Shown in pieces: positions 12,801 to 24,200 of a DNA stretch of 64,000 nucleotides. Every line of letters begins with the position of its first letter. The stretch's first letter is position 1. A program made the translations under genes and the position numbers. Location: contig NC_063158.1 in NCBI RefSeq assembly GCF_020921035.1, forward strand, positions 4,632,001 to 4,696,000, written 5' to 3'. The notes under the pieces are model-generated. The model was not told the DNA's origin. It searched no databases and worked only from the letters and a program-made list of their open reading frames with translations. The DNA is from Rhodamnia argentea (taxonomy: Eukaryota > Streptophyta > Magnoliopsida > Myrtales > Myrtaceae).

Positions 12801-13393
12801 GGAAGTAATGCAGCTCTGGTCCAGACAAGACAGTCTTGAAGTTGGCTGTTGCTCAGGTTGCATATTTGCAAGCTCTTGGGTCAATTGGAATGCAGAAATG
12901 CGTGTTTTGTTGACCTCTTCTCTATCTGCTGTCCATCATTCATACTACTAAGTAGAAAAAGAGCTCGGGGGCATGCGGGTGATGGAAGGTGAAGAAGTTC
13001 TACACACGTAAAGCATTCTAAACCGTTCCTCATTGGGTAATTTAATTTAAATAGTTGCAAGATTAGAAAGATTTTGGGATGTGAGAGTTTTATGGGATTG
13101 CATGACAATTATTTTGAGAATCCCAAATTATGATTTTGTCCATTATATTGAATACATTGTTAATTTCACAGAAATTCCTCGTAAAAGTTTGAGCTTGAAA
13201 GTTGAAAACCCTTCGCAGAAGGAGAAACCGTGACGTGCCTTACTTTCCAAATTTCTTTATGACACTTCTAAGGGTGTGTAAGAGAATTGGGATCCACTCG
13301 GACCAAATCGAACTAGTCAGTTTTGGGTGATTCCTATTAGGTATAGGTCCGGTTTCTGGTTTCAATTTTCTGCGGCGACTACAGGTATGGTTC
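9882..13393. repeat. Segmental direct duplication, copy 2
   Basis: It is collinear with 1-3525 over its whole length and about 13 bases shorter overall. The right border is sharp: both copies share ACAGGTATGGTTC (3513-3525 and 13381-13393) and then diverge completely. Here the sequence continues into the NFD4-like fragment and the ureidoglycine aminohydrolase gene. The border sits inside an AT-rich, GGTTTC-containing stretch that looks repetitive. Besides the gene at 11200-12276, the flanks (9882-11199 and 12277-13393) show no other recognisable feature. Confidence 0.95.
11200..12276 (+). CDS. Unknown-function small protein with His-rich tract, copy 2
   Basis: The exons are 11200-11214, 11292-11636, 11956-12129 and 12217-12276, matching copy 1 junction for junction and giving about 197 residues. 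Exon 2 is 9 bases longer than in copy 1 because the histidine run is longer (13 consecutive His followed by LHHLHLH), a change that keeps the frame. Outside that run I count six replacement differences (for example Arg-Ser to Lys-Arg, Leu to Trp in the C-terminal helix) and four silent ones. Constraint is therefore present at most weakly. The donor of intron 2 is GTACGG instead of GTAAGG. Function is unknown; the Cys-Cys N-terminus, RRAELLHYSRHLR core and basic C-terminus are retained. Confidence 0.6.
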
Positions 13394-13501
13394 TCGATTC
13401 TAGGTGGGAACTACTCACCCGAATCAACTGGACCGACCTATTTATCTAATATATATTTTTAATTCAAGCTATCTCTCAACTATGGTTGAATAATATGGCC
13501 T

Positions 13502-13815
13502 TCAATCCAAAAGACGTCTTCGCTTATCAATGGTCTGAACGCGGGGGTCAGGGAAAGAACCCTCTGAGTAAAGACTATTGTAAACTGGTCGAATTCTAAC
13601 ATACAAAACAATGCTCAGGAGGGTGCCTAACCCACATAAACCAGCTAAAATATGGAATGTGAGCCTGAAGAAGTGGGACCCAAGCACGTTGACCTCCTGT
13701 CGCGCAGCTTCTGTGTCATATACATCACCAGCAAGGAGAACCACGAAAAGAAATGCGCCGATAGGATTGCCCAGCCGCATGAAGTTGAAAATAATGTCAA
13801 AATGTTTCAAATCAA
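13502..13815 (-). pseudogene. NFD4-like (nodulin-like MFS) C-terminal fragment
   Basis: The minus-strand translation FDLKHFDIIFNFMRLGNPIG, then LLAGDVYDTEAARQ, FRLTFHILAGLCGLGTLLSI and VRIRPVYNSLYSEGSF matches the last transmembrane part of NFD4-like proteins (nodulin-like major facilitator superfamily) as I recall them. The open frame continues to 13912, but residues before FDLKHF do not look like the family. No upstream exons lie between here and the promoter of the gene starting at 14473. The usual protein is over 500 residues, so this is about the last fifth: a gene fragment left by rearrangement next to the duplication border. The full-length parent is not in the window. Confidence 0.7.
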
Positions 13816-14472
13816 AGAAATGTGTCGATAGGATCGGTTTCATGGATCTACCAGGAAATCGGATCAGATCGGTGGTTCGGTTTTCGAATGGATCAATAAA
13901 ACAAATGAACAATTTACGATTATCATTTTGCGATACCGATTGCTAGAGAGCGGTCCTCGATCAAACCTAGCTCTTATCATCTATTTGTTAGTGCACTAAA
14001 TCTTCATGGAAAGAGCAAAGGGAAAATGAAACAAAGAAGAAGAAAAGAGCCCTTTTGCTGGTGAATCGATTGCCATTTTTTTTTTGGTCGAAATCGATTG
14101 CCATTTGGGTCACTTGCTCCTGGAAATTCCTCCCCGTAGATCAGGGTCCACTGAACCGGGTTGGTCTCTACTGTGGACCTTGTGGGTCCCACCAGGCTCC
14201 ACCACATAGGATCTACCAAATCATATGCTCGCACGTGTCCAGTACAGTAGCTCGGGTTAGACAAGTGGGTGCCTCTTGCTCCAAAAAAATTCACATTCAG
14301 CAGTCTAAACCATAGCTTCCGACGTGGAAGCCATTTTGTCTTCAGAGCCACACGACCCACACATAAGGCACTGAAAAAGGTCGAAGGAACACTGTGAATT
14401 GCGAAGGAACTGGAAAAGTCACAAAATTTTGCGACTCCTACTCGCAATCTCGACCTCAATCTCGTACTCAGG

Positions 14473-17400
14473 ATGAAGCATCATCCCTTTGCTTGTTCAG
14501 GATCGTCACAGCCTCTGAAAATCTTCCTCGTCACCCTCAGTAAGTGCACTCTTCAAAGCCTGTCTTTCTATTCGACCTCCCCTGCTTCCTGTCTGTTACT
14601 TTGTGGAGGAATAGTGGGAAATCCCCAAGAGTTGTGCAAATGCATTCGCTTAACAGAGCTCGATTCTGTGTTCAAGTTTTGATTTTTCTTCCTGGGCAGA
14701 GAGATTTATTTTGTGTATCGAAATCGTTCAGGTCTATTCAGAGTTGCCTTGAGTGGAGATGGGTTTTGCGCCGCGCCTACAATCATCAAAGAAACTCCGA
14801 ACTCGGAGTCGAGGCCCTTGTACTGGAAAGTGACGAGTCCTACACTGTCCCCTTCTCACCTTCAAGGTTCGGAAGCTACGTACATTTAGTAAATTTTGTC
14901 AATCTTGGAAATGGCAGATTCTTTTTTTTTTTTTTTTTGGTCGAAGAAATGGCAGATTCTGATTAAGCTTGTTTCTTGCCACTACAAAAAGCTTAATCAT
15001 GATGCTTCTAAATCAATTTATCTTCAAGTTAAGCTTCTATTCTTTTTCTATTAATCCATTTCGGAAGTTGCGATTATTTCTTCATTGAGTGAAGCAATCT
15101 TGTTTTTTATTTCTTTTGATTTGTACCTCGACTCAAATCTCCACAGAAATTTTTTATCGTATTTATTAAGATCAAACTCATGTTCTTTTTTATTTGGATG
15201 AAGAGAGAGGATTTGTAGAGGCTGGTTGTGATGTTTTAGGACTGTGACATGATTCGTGGCAACGGAAAACATTTGAATCCGCATGTGCTTTCTCTTGATG
15301 GACTAACGAAATGATTGAGTTTAGATTGTGAAATTTGTTGGCTCTCTCAGCGAACTGGATAATTTAAATTGGAAAATGAATCCTGGTCTCCTTTTACTGC
15401 TCAAGGTGGATATCTATCGGACTCAATGTCCGCAAAATTTTCAGCTGCGAAAAAAGTTGTGAAGATTCACAAGCTCTGGTTTGGTTGTTTGAGTTCCCAG
15501 AACTGCCACAGTTTGCCAGGCCAAGGTCAATTCGCTAGGGCCTTGAATTGGTCCTAAACAATGTGAAGAGAATGTCTGAGAAATACCTTTTGCTATCTTT
15601 GTTGATGATAAAATTGAAAGTTTACCAAGGCAAATAATTAAAGATGTTCTTCCCCTTTTCCTGTTTCCACTGATAGAGCTTTTCCCCCCTTGGCAGATTT
15701 GCCGGGATTCACCAGAAGTATTTACAGAACAGAACATGCTCTAATAACACCAGAAAGTCAAGTATTCAGCCCTCTACCTGATTGGTAATTGTTCTATCTT
15801 ATGCTTATGTGGTCAGGAATTGTCTTGTGGCTGAAGTTCTTTAAATACATTTCTCAGGACTAACACATTGGCAGCATACTTAATAACACCAGCAATGGGT
15901 TCACATTTCGTCATGTATCTAGCGAAAATGCAAGGTTTGCCTGCTTCTTTGGTATCAGCAGCTGCATGACGCTCCTGGTGTATGCATGGAATGTTATTGC
16001 TACCATTCACTGCACCTCCTATGCATTTTATACTAATCTGTCGAGGATGCCCCAAAAAATGGGAGAAAAGAAAATCCTGAAGATTGAAGCAATCAAGAAT
16101 CAATCAAACAGAGGGGTCCTGATATTCAACAAGCCATCATCTATATCAAGAAACTACTGAAAGCTTCCTGGATAGTGGAGACCATAAAAGACACTCGAAC
16201 AATAATGATCAAGAATCAGCTCCTATGTCTCACTTATCTGAGACAGTTTCCAAAGCTGCATCTCTTTGTGATTGTTTGCTGCATCATGTCTCTGCCATCT
16301 GGGCAGCTGGTCAAGTCGATACCATTGCTTGATGCTTGATGTCTTCTATTTCTCTATCTTAAGCAGTTCTATAAGGAGGTTGCATCAGATTGAGTTAGTG
16401 GTCAGTAAGTTAAGCATAAAATGGTGTATATAGCTGCCACTTAAATGAACAATACACAGCACTTTCAGGAAGTTTTTACCTAACTTGGCACTGATGCTGC
16501 AGGAGTATATGCTTCTATATGCATTTGTCTTGGTTGTGATGTTAGTTAAAATGATTCTTTTTAAGTATATAGCTCTCCAAAAGTTGCTCAAATTTCACTC
16601 AAGTTGTGTCCCGTCCATGATCATTTGGTACCACTTTGAATTACCCCTTTTATGTGTTATCACTATGCTTTGTGCAGAAAATTCAAGATCAGGACTTCCT
16701 CCTTGTGACATAGAAAGGTCCATATGTTTTTTTTTTTCCATTTTTATTCTCATTATAACTGCCCCAGAGATATCTTTTCTGCTTGATATTTGGAGGATTG
16801 TAATCTCTTTTTCTTTGAAAAGAAAAAACTTTCTGGTCAATGAGAACTCAAGAGCTTAATTTCTGTTCAGGTTCATATTCGTGGTGCAGGGTACCGTATC
16901 TCTCGCGATGTCCAGCAAGAGCCAACAGCTGATGGTATGACAAAAGGCTATCTAGTTTATTTAGTTATTCAGTTAAACTTAAACCAATGATTTGTCATTG
17001 GGGCAGCTTGCAACAACCATTTCATTCGACATCTACCAATGGTGATCTAAACAAGTTGCACATACACCCTAGTACTTGTTCCGCAACACTGAGAACTTAG
17101 CATGCAGTTTGTCGGACTACGAATATGTCATTGTGTGTTTGGAACGAATTAATTGGTAATAGCTATTGTCAATTCTTTTCTAAGTTGCACACTCGGTGGA
17201 GTTGGAGTATGGAAACTCTCACTCATTTATCTTATGCTTGAGTTCGAGCAAGTGAAGATAAAAGAAATTTTTGAATCTTTGATATTGTGAGATTTTGTGG
17301 GACCATCGACAATTGTTCTAAAAGCTTAAGCTTTTAGATGAAGGCATGGTTTAATGTTTAATTATTCTATCACTTCCCCTCACACTAAGTCTAGTTGGGA

Positions 17401-20400
17401 AGGCAAATGGGGCCTTGAAAAATTTGAACTCTGGACCTCCCTGCTCGATACCATGTTAGATTTTGTGGGACTCCTGCCAATTGTTCCAAAAGCTTAAGCT
17501 TTTAGATGAAAGCGTGGTTTAATCTTCAATTATCCTATGAGATATTAACATACCAACCGACACGCCGTATGGAAAGCCACCAGGAAGTGTCAATGTAAAC
17601 TATCATTGTAGATTTGCTGCATGATAATGATATCGTATGAGTTTTGGATGACCATTAAGTTATAAAGTTACTACAGCGCCATTCCTTTGAAGACCTTTGT
17701 GTTGTGGCCTGGATAGCAAGCTTTAAAAAAAAAAACATTTGCTAGGCAATTAGGGGGAGAAGATAGCTATCGATTATTGAACCGAGTACTTCATGAGTCT
17801 AGGTAAGGGTTTACCAACAATGTCAAACATTGACTAAGTTAATTATGCATGTTAAAATTCTACTTTTTACAGTTCTAGTTACATTGACTATTTTGCATGC
17901 ATGATAAGTGCGTTTTTATCGAAGCCGGGAGAAGTAGCTAAAGTTGCTACTTTCCTGAGTAGTAATAATGTATATCTCTATGCTCCTCAGTTCCAATGTT
18001 GAGAACCATTCTCCTTTCCTATCTGTTGATGTTGGCCTTTATTCTTATCATGTGTTTCTATCTTTAGGTTGATTCATATGCTTATCTCCCTCCAAATGTT
18101 GAACATTCTCTTAGTTCCGATGCCCCTGCTACTGTGGTGGTCTTTGAACGAAGGTTTGCTCCGGCCTCCTTTAGATCTAGATAATCAACTTTGAGCTTTT
18201 TCTTTAGAGGGAGGGAGGGAGGGAGGGAGGATTCCCTTGCATATGTAGTGCACCTTCAGTCATATAGGACATCTAGTTCAGTTATTGATGTTTTCATATG
18301 GTTAAATGGTAACAAATGCAGTTGTCTTAAATCTTGCGGCTACTCAAGTATGCCTCTTTGATCCTAAAAAGTACTGACAGAAATTGTTTTTCCTATTAGA
18401 TATGCCTCTCTGGACAGTCATGTCCCCGAGGTGATTGTTGGTTCAACAGACAAGCAGCCACTTCTGGAAACTCCAGGAGAGGTTAGTCGGGAAAAATATT
18501 TAAATATCACCTCTTCACAGCCCCTTATTTATTCCTAGAATTCTTTGGAAATGATATTTTTGACTAACTTTGACTGTCAGATGTTAGCAATTTCTTGTAC
18601 AATTTGCTAGTTATTCTCGTGGTTGATATTATCATTTTTAACAATGCTGTGTCTCTTCATTTCTTATGGTGCCACCAGGTTTTTGAACTTAGGAAGCTTC
18701 TTCCTACCTCCGTTGCTTATGACTTCAATATTCACGTAAGCCATGATGGTCTTCCTAAACTATTCTGTTGGCATTGCAGTTCTATCATTCTGTCAGTTCT
18801 TAATAGTGCATCTAATAGCCAGCAGGAAAGATGTGATTTGACAAAATTCCCAAGTGGTGACAATGCATTTCTATTAAATTTTGTCTTGAAATATAGTGTA
18901 GCATACTCATTCCATGTTTCACACTTGGCCTAGGGCCTTGTTGGGGTGGCTAGACCTGTTATTTTCCCCCTTAGACTGTATCTTCTGGATTTTTGCCTGA
19001 GCTGCTGCTCTTATTCATTAAAATATAAATAGGCGAACATTTTCCATCTTATACTTTTACTGGTTGCTACTCAAAAAATTTCAAACAAAATTTGTTATCA
19101 CTATACATTTCAAAATTTCCTTTAGGTAGTCCTTATATAGTCGCACTTAATTTATTAAGAAGCTAAAAGGCACAAGCCTAAAGCTGGTGGAGCAGCTGCT
19201 GCCTCTGGCTTCTTTTTCTAGCTTTTGCAAATTGTCTTTAAACTGGCTTTTACTTGCAAACACAATAACAAAAATTAGAGGTCAGTGCTAAAGGCTCCCC
19301 TCCACCTCGACCACGCAAATTTAGAGGTCATAAACATCTTACATTTTCGCATAAGTCAAATATTTTAGAGATGATCTAATTCTCATTTGCTCTGACCCGA
19401 TGATTTATTCTTGTATGCAGATCATGGATTTTCAACCTGGTGAATTCCTTAATGTGAAGGTATTTTTTTTTTTTTTTTGGAAATTAAATTTGGTTGATTA
19501 CAAGAACATGATCCGTGCAATGCACGGGATCTAAAAACTACTTGATTTTTTTTTCCTTCATAACAAAATTTCATCACATTAAAAGTTCAGCGGTGTGATA
19601 ATTTGTTGTAGAAGTTTAAACGATGAATTTTCACGTCAAAAAAATTCTCTTGATGTGAAGTTTAATTTCATGATGAAGGCTTTAAGTGTGTGAACCCGGT
19701 GCCTGTGAGTAAAAGAATAGTTGATTGCTCATACAATAGCTCATAGATGATGAAAGAGCAGGGATAGGAATCAAACTCCAGATCTGATACCAACTTAATT
19801 GACTGTGGAGATAATTTTTTTTAAAGTTCAAACTATCAGAGAACTGAATTATTCATATTTTATTTCTTAGCTTCATTCTTTACGTCATGACATCGTCGGA
19901 TAGAGTAAATCGCAATTTTGAAAAATTAGACAAAGTACCTACAAATTGCATGACCAATTTCACATTATAATTGTCCAAGTTCAGATTAGGAGGATATCAA
20001 AATGCTGTCAAATATGTACTATTTGTGACTTGCTTGTGCAAACAAATGGTATAAAATAGACATACATAACCAATAGTCAAGCTCAAAAGAGAAGATTACA
20101 ATTAACGGAACAAATTTTCAATTTAAATATGAAATCATACCTTAAACTAAGAAAAAAGGTTTGACTTCAACCAAAAATATAAAGAAGGAAGTTAGGCCAA
20201 ATATGCGATTCAAGTTTTGAAATTCGGAATAATTTAATGGGATTAAGGACACAGAGAGAGATTGAGTTTCTAAAAGTACAATGCTGAAAACAAATGCAGA
20301 ATGGGAATTGTAAGAGTGAGAAGAAGTGAATTATTCCATCTTAAAATACAACAAGGAGAAAGGTTGATGTCTAACCATTTAATGTTGGGCAACAGCCCTG

Positions 20401-21276
20401 ATCAACAGTAGGAAAAGAAAAACAATGAAGAAAAAAGTACTATAAAGTATCCGCTACCAACTCTTTAGCCTAGAGAGCTTTTTATTTGTTTTGGAAAGTA
20501 TAAGAAAAACCAGTAAAATCTTCAGCTTGGCCATGTCTTCAAGTTCCTGTAGGTAGTCAGCTTGTCTTGATATATATAGAATAATTGATCTTACAAGTAG
20601 GAAAATCATCACTACCGTTAATTAGTTATGGAATTTTTGTGAAATAATACTATGTTGACATACCCGGCTGGTTGACTTTAACTCTGTTGAATAGCAAGCT
20701 TTCTGCACGGGATTCGCTGAACAACTTCTTGGATTTAATTGCACGTTCCAGCTATTCTGGTCCGCAGCTTAGAAAGCACTGTAATATTTTTTATTGCAGG
20801 AGGTCCACTACAATCAACATGGTTTGCTGCTTTTGGAGGGACAGGGCATTTATCGTCTAGGCGACAGCTGGTAAGACTTTCATCCTGAATTTTACTGGCT
20901 GTGAGGTTGGAGATTTCTACTGGAACTCATTTGAATAACCTAGTTGTAGGATATTTTTTGTCGTACTATTGTTCTCCTTTCTCGCGAACCATAATACTAA
21001 TCTTAGCCTGATTGATTCCTGATAGGTACCCAGTTCAAGCAGGCGATGTCATTTGGATGGCACCATTTGTGCCTCAATGGTACGATTAGAAAGAGCAATT
21101 AATACCGTTCTTCTAACATCCATCGATTAGTTAATTGACTCTTACTGTGGTTAGTATGAGCTTCATTTCTCGGAGGAATTAACTCCTTCGGTTTTCTATT
21201 TGACAGGTATGCTGCGCTCGGTAAAACCAGGAGCCGGTATCTTCTGTACAAAGATGTCAACAGAAATCCTCTCTAG
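14473..21276 (+). CDS. UGLYAH: (S)-ureidoglycine aminohydrolase
   Basis: This enzyme releases ammonia from (S)-ureidoglycine to give (S)-ureidoglycolate in the ureide branch of purine breakdown, in the endoplasmic reticulum. Thirteen exons join with consistent phases: 14473-14539, 14732-14866, 15697-15784, 15858-15934, 16678-16717, 16871-16934, 18068-18153, 18400-18481, 18679-18735, 19421-19459, 20800-20870, 21026-21079, 21207-21276. They give 309 residues; the Arabidopsis enzyme has 298 as I recall. A hydrophobic signal peptide (about residues 17-31) precedes GDGFCAAPT. Two cupin domains follow. The C-terminal cupin carries the Mn2+ ligands E246, H248, H252 and Q286 and the substrate lysine K302; the protein ends YKDVNRNPL. 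All key residues are intact. Introns 6 and 10 are long (1.1 and 1.3 kb); intron 6 holds interspersed repeats and intron 7 a GAGG microsatellite (18207-18230). Confidence 0.95.
17290..17538. repeat. Paired 81-base direct repeats inside UGLYAH intron 6
   Basis: Two copies (17290-17370 and 17458-17538, spacing 168) share AGATTTTGTGGGA, then AAAAGCTTAAGCTTTTAGATG and TTTAAT...CAATTATCCTAT-like tails. Each contains the palindrome AAGCTTAAGCTT. The spacer between them includes CTCTGGACCTCCCTGCTCGATACC-like sequence, familiar from dispersed plant repeats. It is probably a transposon remnant; the class was not determined. Confidence 0.6.
19511..19530. repeat. 20-base near-palindrome in UGLYAH intron 10
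   Basis: The string ATCCGTGCAATGCACGGGAT can fold on itself (GTGCA paired with TGCAC, with CCGTGCA...TGCACGG arms). It lies 50 bases after the exon 10 donor, next to a run of T. Similar CCGTGCAATGCACGGG strings are common at the ends of dispersed plant elements. The 1.34 kb intron (19460-20799) may therefore be enlarged by an insertion, whose other end I could not find. Confidence 0.4.
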
Positions 21277-24200
21277 CTGCATCATTATTGTGGCATTGAA
21301 TTCTCGCGATGTGTGCGAGACTAGCGAGATGTGCTATTGACAAGGCAATGGACTAGTCCACCAGCATGCAATTCATGTGGATGGTACAGCACTAATCAAT
21401 TGTATGGTATGCATCTTTGTGTGCAAATCAAGCTATGTCGGAATTCTCTTTGAAAATTATTGCATTCAGCATATCAAAACTCCTTATGGATCCAATGGAA
21501 ATGGTTAAGTTGCAGAAATATCTCTTGATGTTACGTTGAATTAATTGTCAGATTATAAATGATTCTCGAGAATGATATCATCAAGTGTAATGCAAGGCTA
21601 ATCAGACCGAGCATATATTGCGGCCAAGTTTCACAACTGATAACATAGCTCAACAGGGACATCTGCATGTGCCGACCATATTACCATGCTCATCTTTCTT
21701 CAAGTAACTTACCAGGTTGCTAATGATTGTCTGAAACTAACGTAGCGGATCATAATATTCTAAATTCCACGCTTTCCACAAAATTCTGTTTCTACAGAAT
21801 TACCAAAGCTAAAAACTTAGAAGAGCTCTTTACCAAGCATTCCCAGAACGGTGCTCGAGCCAAAACATGTATGCGGAAAGCATTGGAAGTACTCAAGCAT
21901 CGTGCGAAACTAAGAGCATACAATTGAGTGTGATCTGCTGCTTTTCAGGCTCGAACTTTCCGCTTGAATGGTGGTCCTAACCTGATTTTAAGGGAAAGAT
22001 TCTTGCGCAACTGAGGGGGTTCGGTGGTTTAATGTACCTTCTAGTGAAGCAGCCGACGGAATTTCTGAATCTCTTTTCACTGAAAGTTAGATGATCTCCA
22101 TCATAACCAATGGTCAACTTTCCCATTGCCAAAACCATAGCACTAGCACCCCAGCATCATTTCCTGGATTATCATAACTCGTGGTTTACAAACTTCCACG
22201 TGAAACTTGAAATCCCACCTTCAAATTGAATCAAAATGGAGACCCCACACTGCGGGGAGAGAGAGCATCACTTACCACCATTACCACCACTGACTCTTTC
22301 TCCATCACCACTCTTTTCCTCCAATTCCCCCTCTCATCCTTTGGTCAGATGATGCCTCATGCCCCCTCCATATCACACAAACTTCCCTAAATGGGAATAT
22401 TATGTACCATAAACATTTTTTTAGGCCTGCTTTTTCTCTTGCAAAGTTTTCTTTCTTTTCATTCCTGAAGACACTAACTTTCTCTAAAGTGATCATTAGT
22501 GCCTAGTGGCACATTTAAGATTTCCTGGAGAAAATTCTGTCCTCTGGAGGCTTTCTTCTTTAGTCATGAAAAACGAAATTCCCTTCTTATTGGGGTTCCT
22601 CTTGATTAGCTCTGTGACTAATGTTTGAAACATACTAATGCTTGGGAAGCAGTATTCTTGCAAACTTATTATTGTTTTTATGTTAAGGACAAGCACCTGG
22701 TACTCTAATTTACCAGATCTCATTTGGTAGGGTGCTCAGTTTTCCTAGAAAGAGTGTTTCTTCATTGTAAGTTTTTTCCTTTCGATCAGGTCATCTGTTT
22801 TTTCGTCCAACTTGGTTTTGCAGTCATATTTACTTGGATCCGGCTTTCTTGATTCTCCTGTTGTCATTGCTCCTCAACTTAGTAATAACTTTTTCACTGG
22901 ATTTTGTTCTCAGGCTTATAATGTACTCGTTCAAAAGGAGTTTAAGTACTATATGTGACGCGATAAACTGGAAAATTAATCCTAAATATAGATCAAACCT
23001 TTTGTTTTAGACATGAGAGTTGCGTGTACATGTTTTGCTAATTGGCTGACTTACTGTAATGACACAGCTTACTACGGATTAATTAGGATCTGACTTTATC
23101 TGCAGTGGTTGGATTTGTATATTGTTAAACAAAGTGGTGTCGCATTGGCTAACTCAGAAAGTTAGTGTAAAGTACACAAGATCTAATTACCTTTGTTTTT
23201 TGGCCCTGCTCATTAGTGAGATCTTTTCGGTTAAAAAACTAGTGAAGCTAGCAGATGGTTGGTTCATCCGGAGTACGAACAGCACAAACCGGTGCTTGTA
23301 CTGCTAAATGTAGCTTTCTTTGTCCTAACAATGTCCTAGTAACGCATGAATCAGTCATTTTTTCTTGATGCTACTATGCATGTCAGGTGTGAATTATTAG
23401 ATTCGCAGACGACAGTGTCGTATGGCAAATCCTACTATCAATCAATTGTCTAATTTATTTTGTTAGTGAGAAAAGCTATCTTTTCCCTGTTGGCAGACCA
23501 TCTCAGATAATTTATATTTGTTCCATTGAAACTTCACCATCTGAATTTGGAAAAGCACCTCGGTTTATGAGAGGAGTATTTTTCTAAAATTTTCTTTTTG
23601 TCTCAAGTGATTTCAAGCCTTGAATTTGTCATGGAACTACTTTTGCTCTCACTTTTCTTCATATGGTCGCATTATATTTAATGGTTTTCCTACTTTAACT
23701 ACCCTTCTCTTTTCTCATTCAACATTCATTGGTTTATGATTTTTCTTTCTTCTAGTGGGTGCACTTGCTCTTAATGAAGGAGTGGCAAATTTTGCAGAGA
23801 AAGAACAAGTTGAGAACATAAACAACACACTAATTTCCTTCTGTTGTTGATGACAAAGTCAACTAGCACTCTGAGAGTTCAAGATTTCCAAATGCATAAA
23901 GATTGGCATCTAGAGTTAAAGAGGATTTCTTCTTTAAGTGCTTGAACAAGTGTTTCATCAATTAAAAGAAAAAAAAAATCATGTAGCCTCTTCAAAGAAA
24001 GAAAGAAAGAGAATCTGAACGCAGTCACTATAAGATCCAAAAGAAGAAGAAAATCCAATTTGAATGCATCACATCTCCACATATATAAACAATTCGCTAC
24101 TGATTAATTTTGAGCCCATCATATTCATAGTGATTGGTATCACCACAAAAGCAAAGGAGACAGGCCTGTTACTTATCATTTGGAATGATCATGGGGACTT

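Noticed and set aside
14004-14459. Minus-strand open frame of 151 codons upstream of UGLYAH
   Set aside because: No recognisable features, and it lies in the expected promoter and leader of a well-supported gene.
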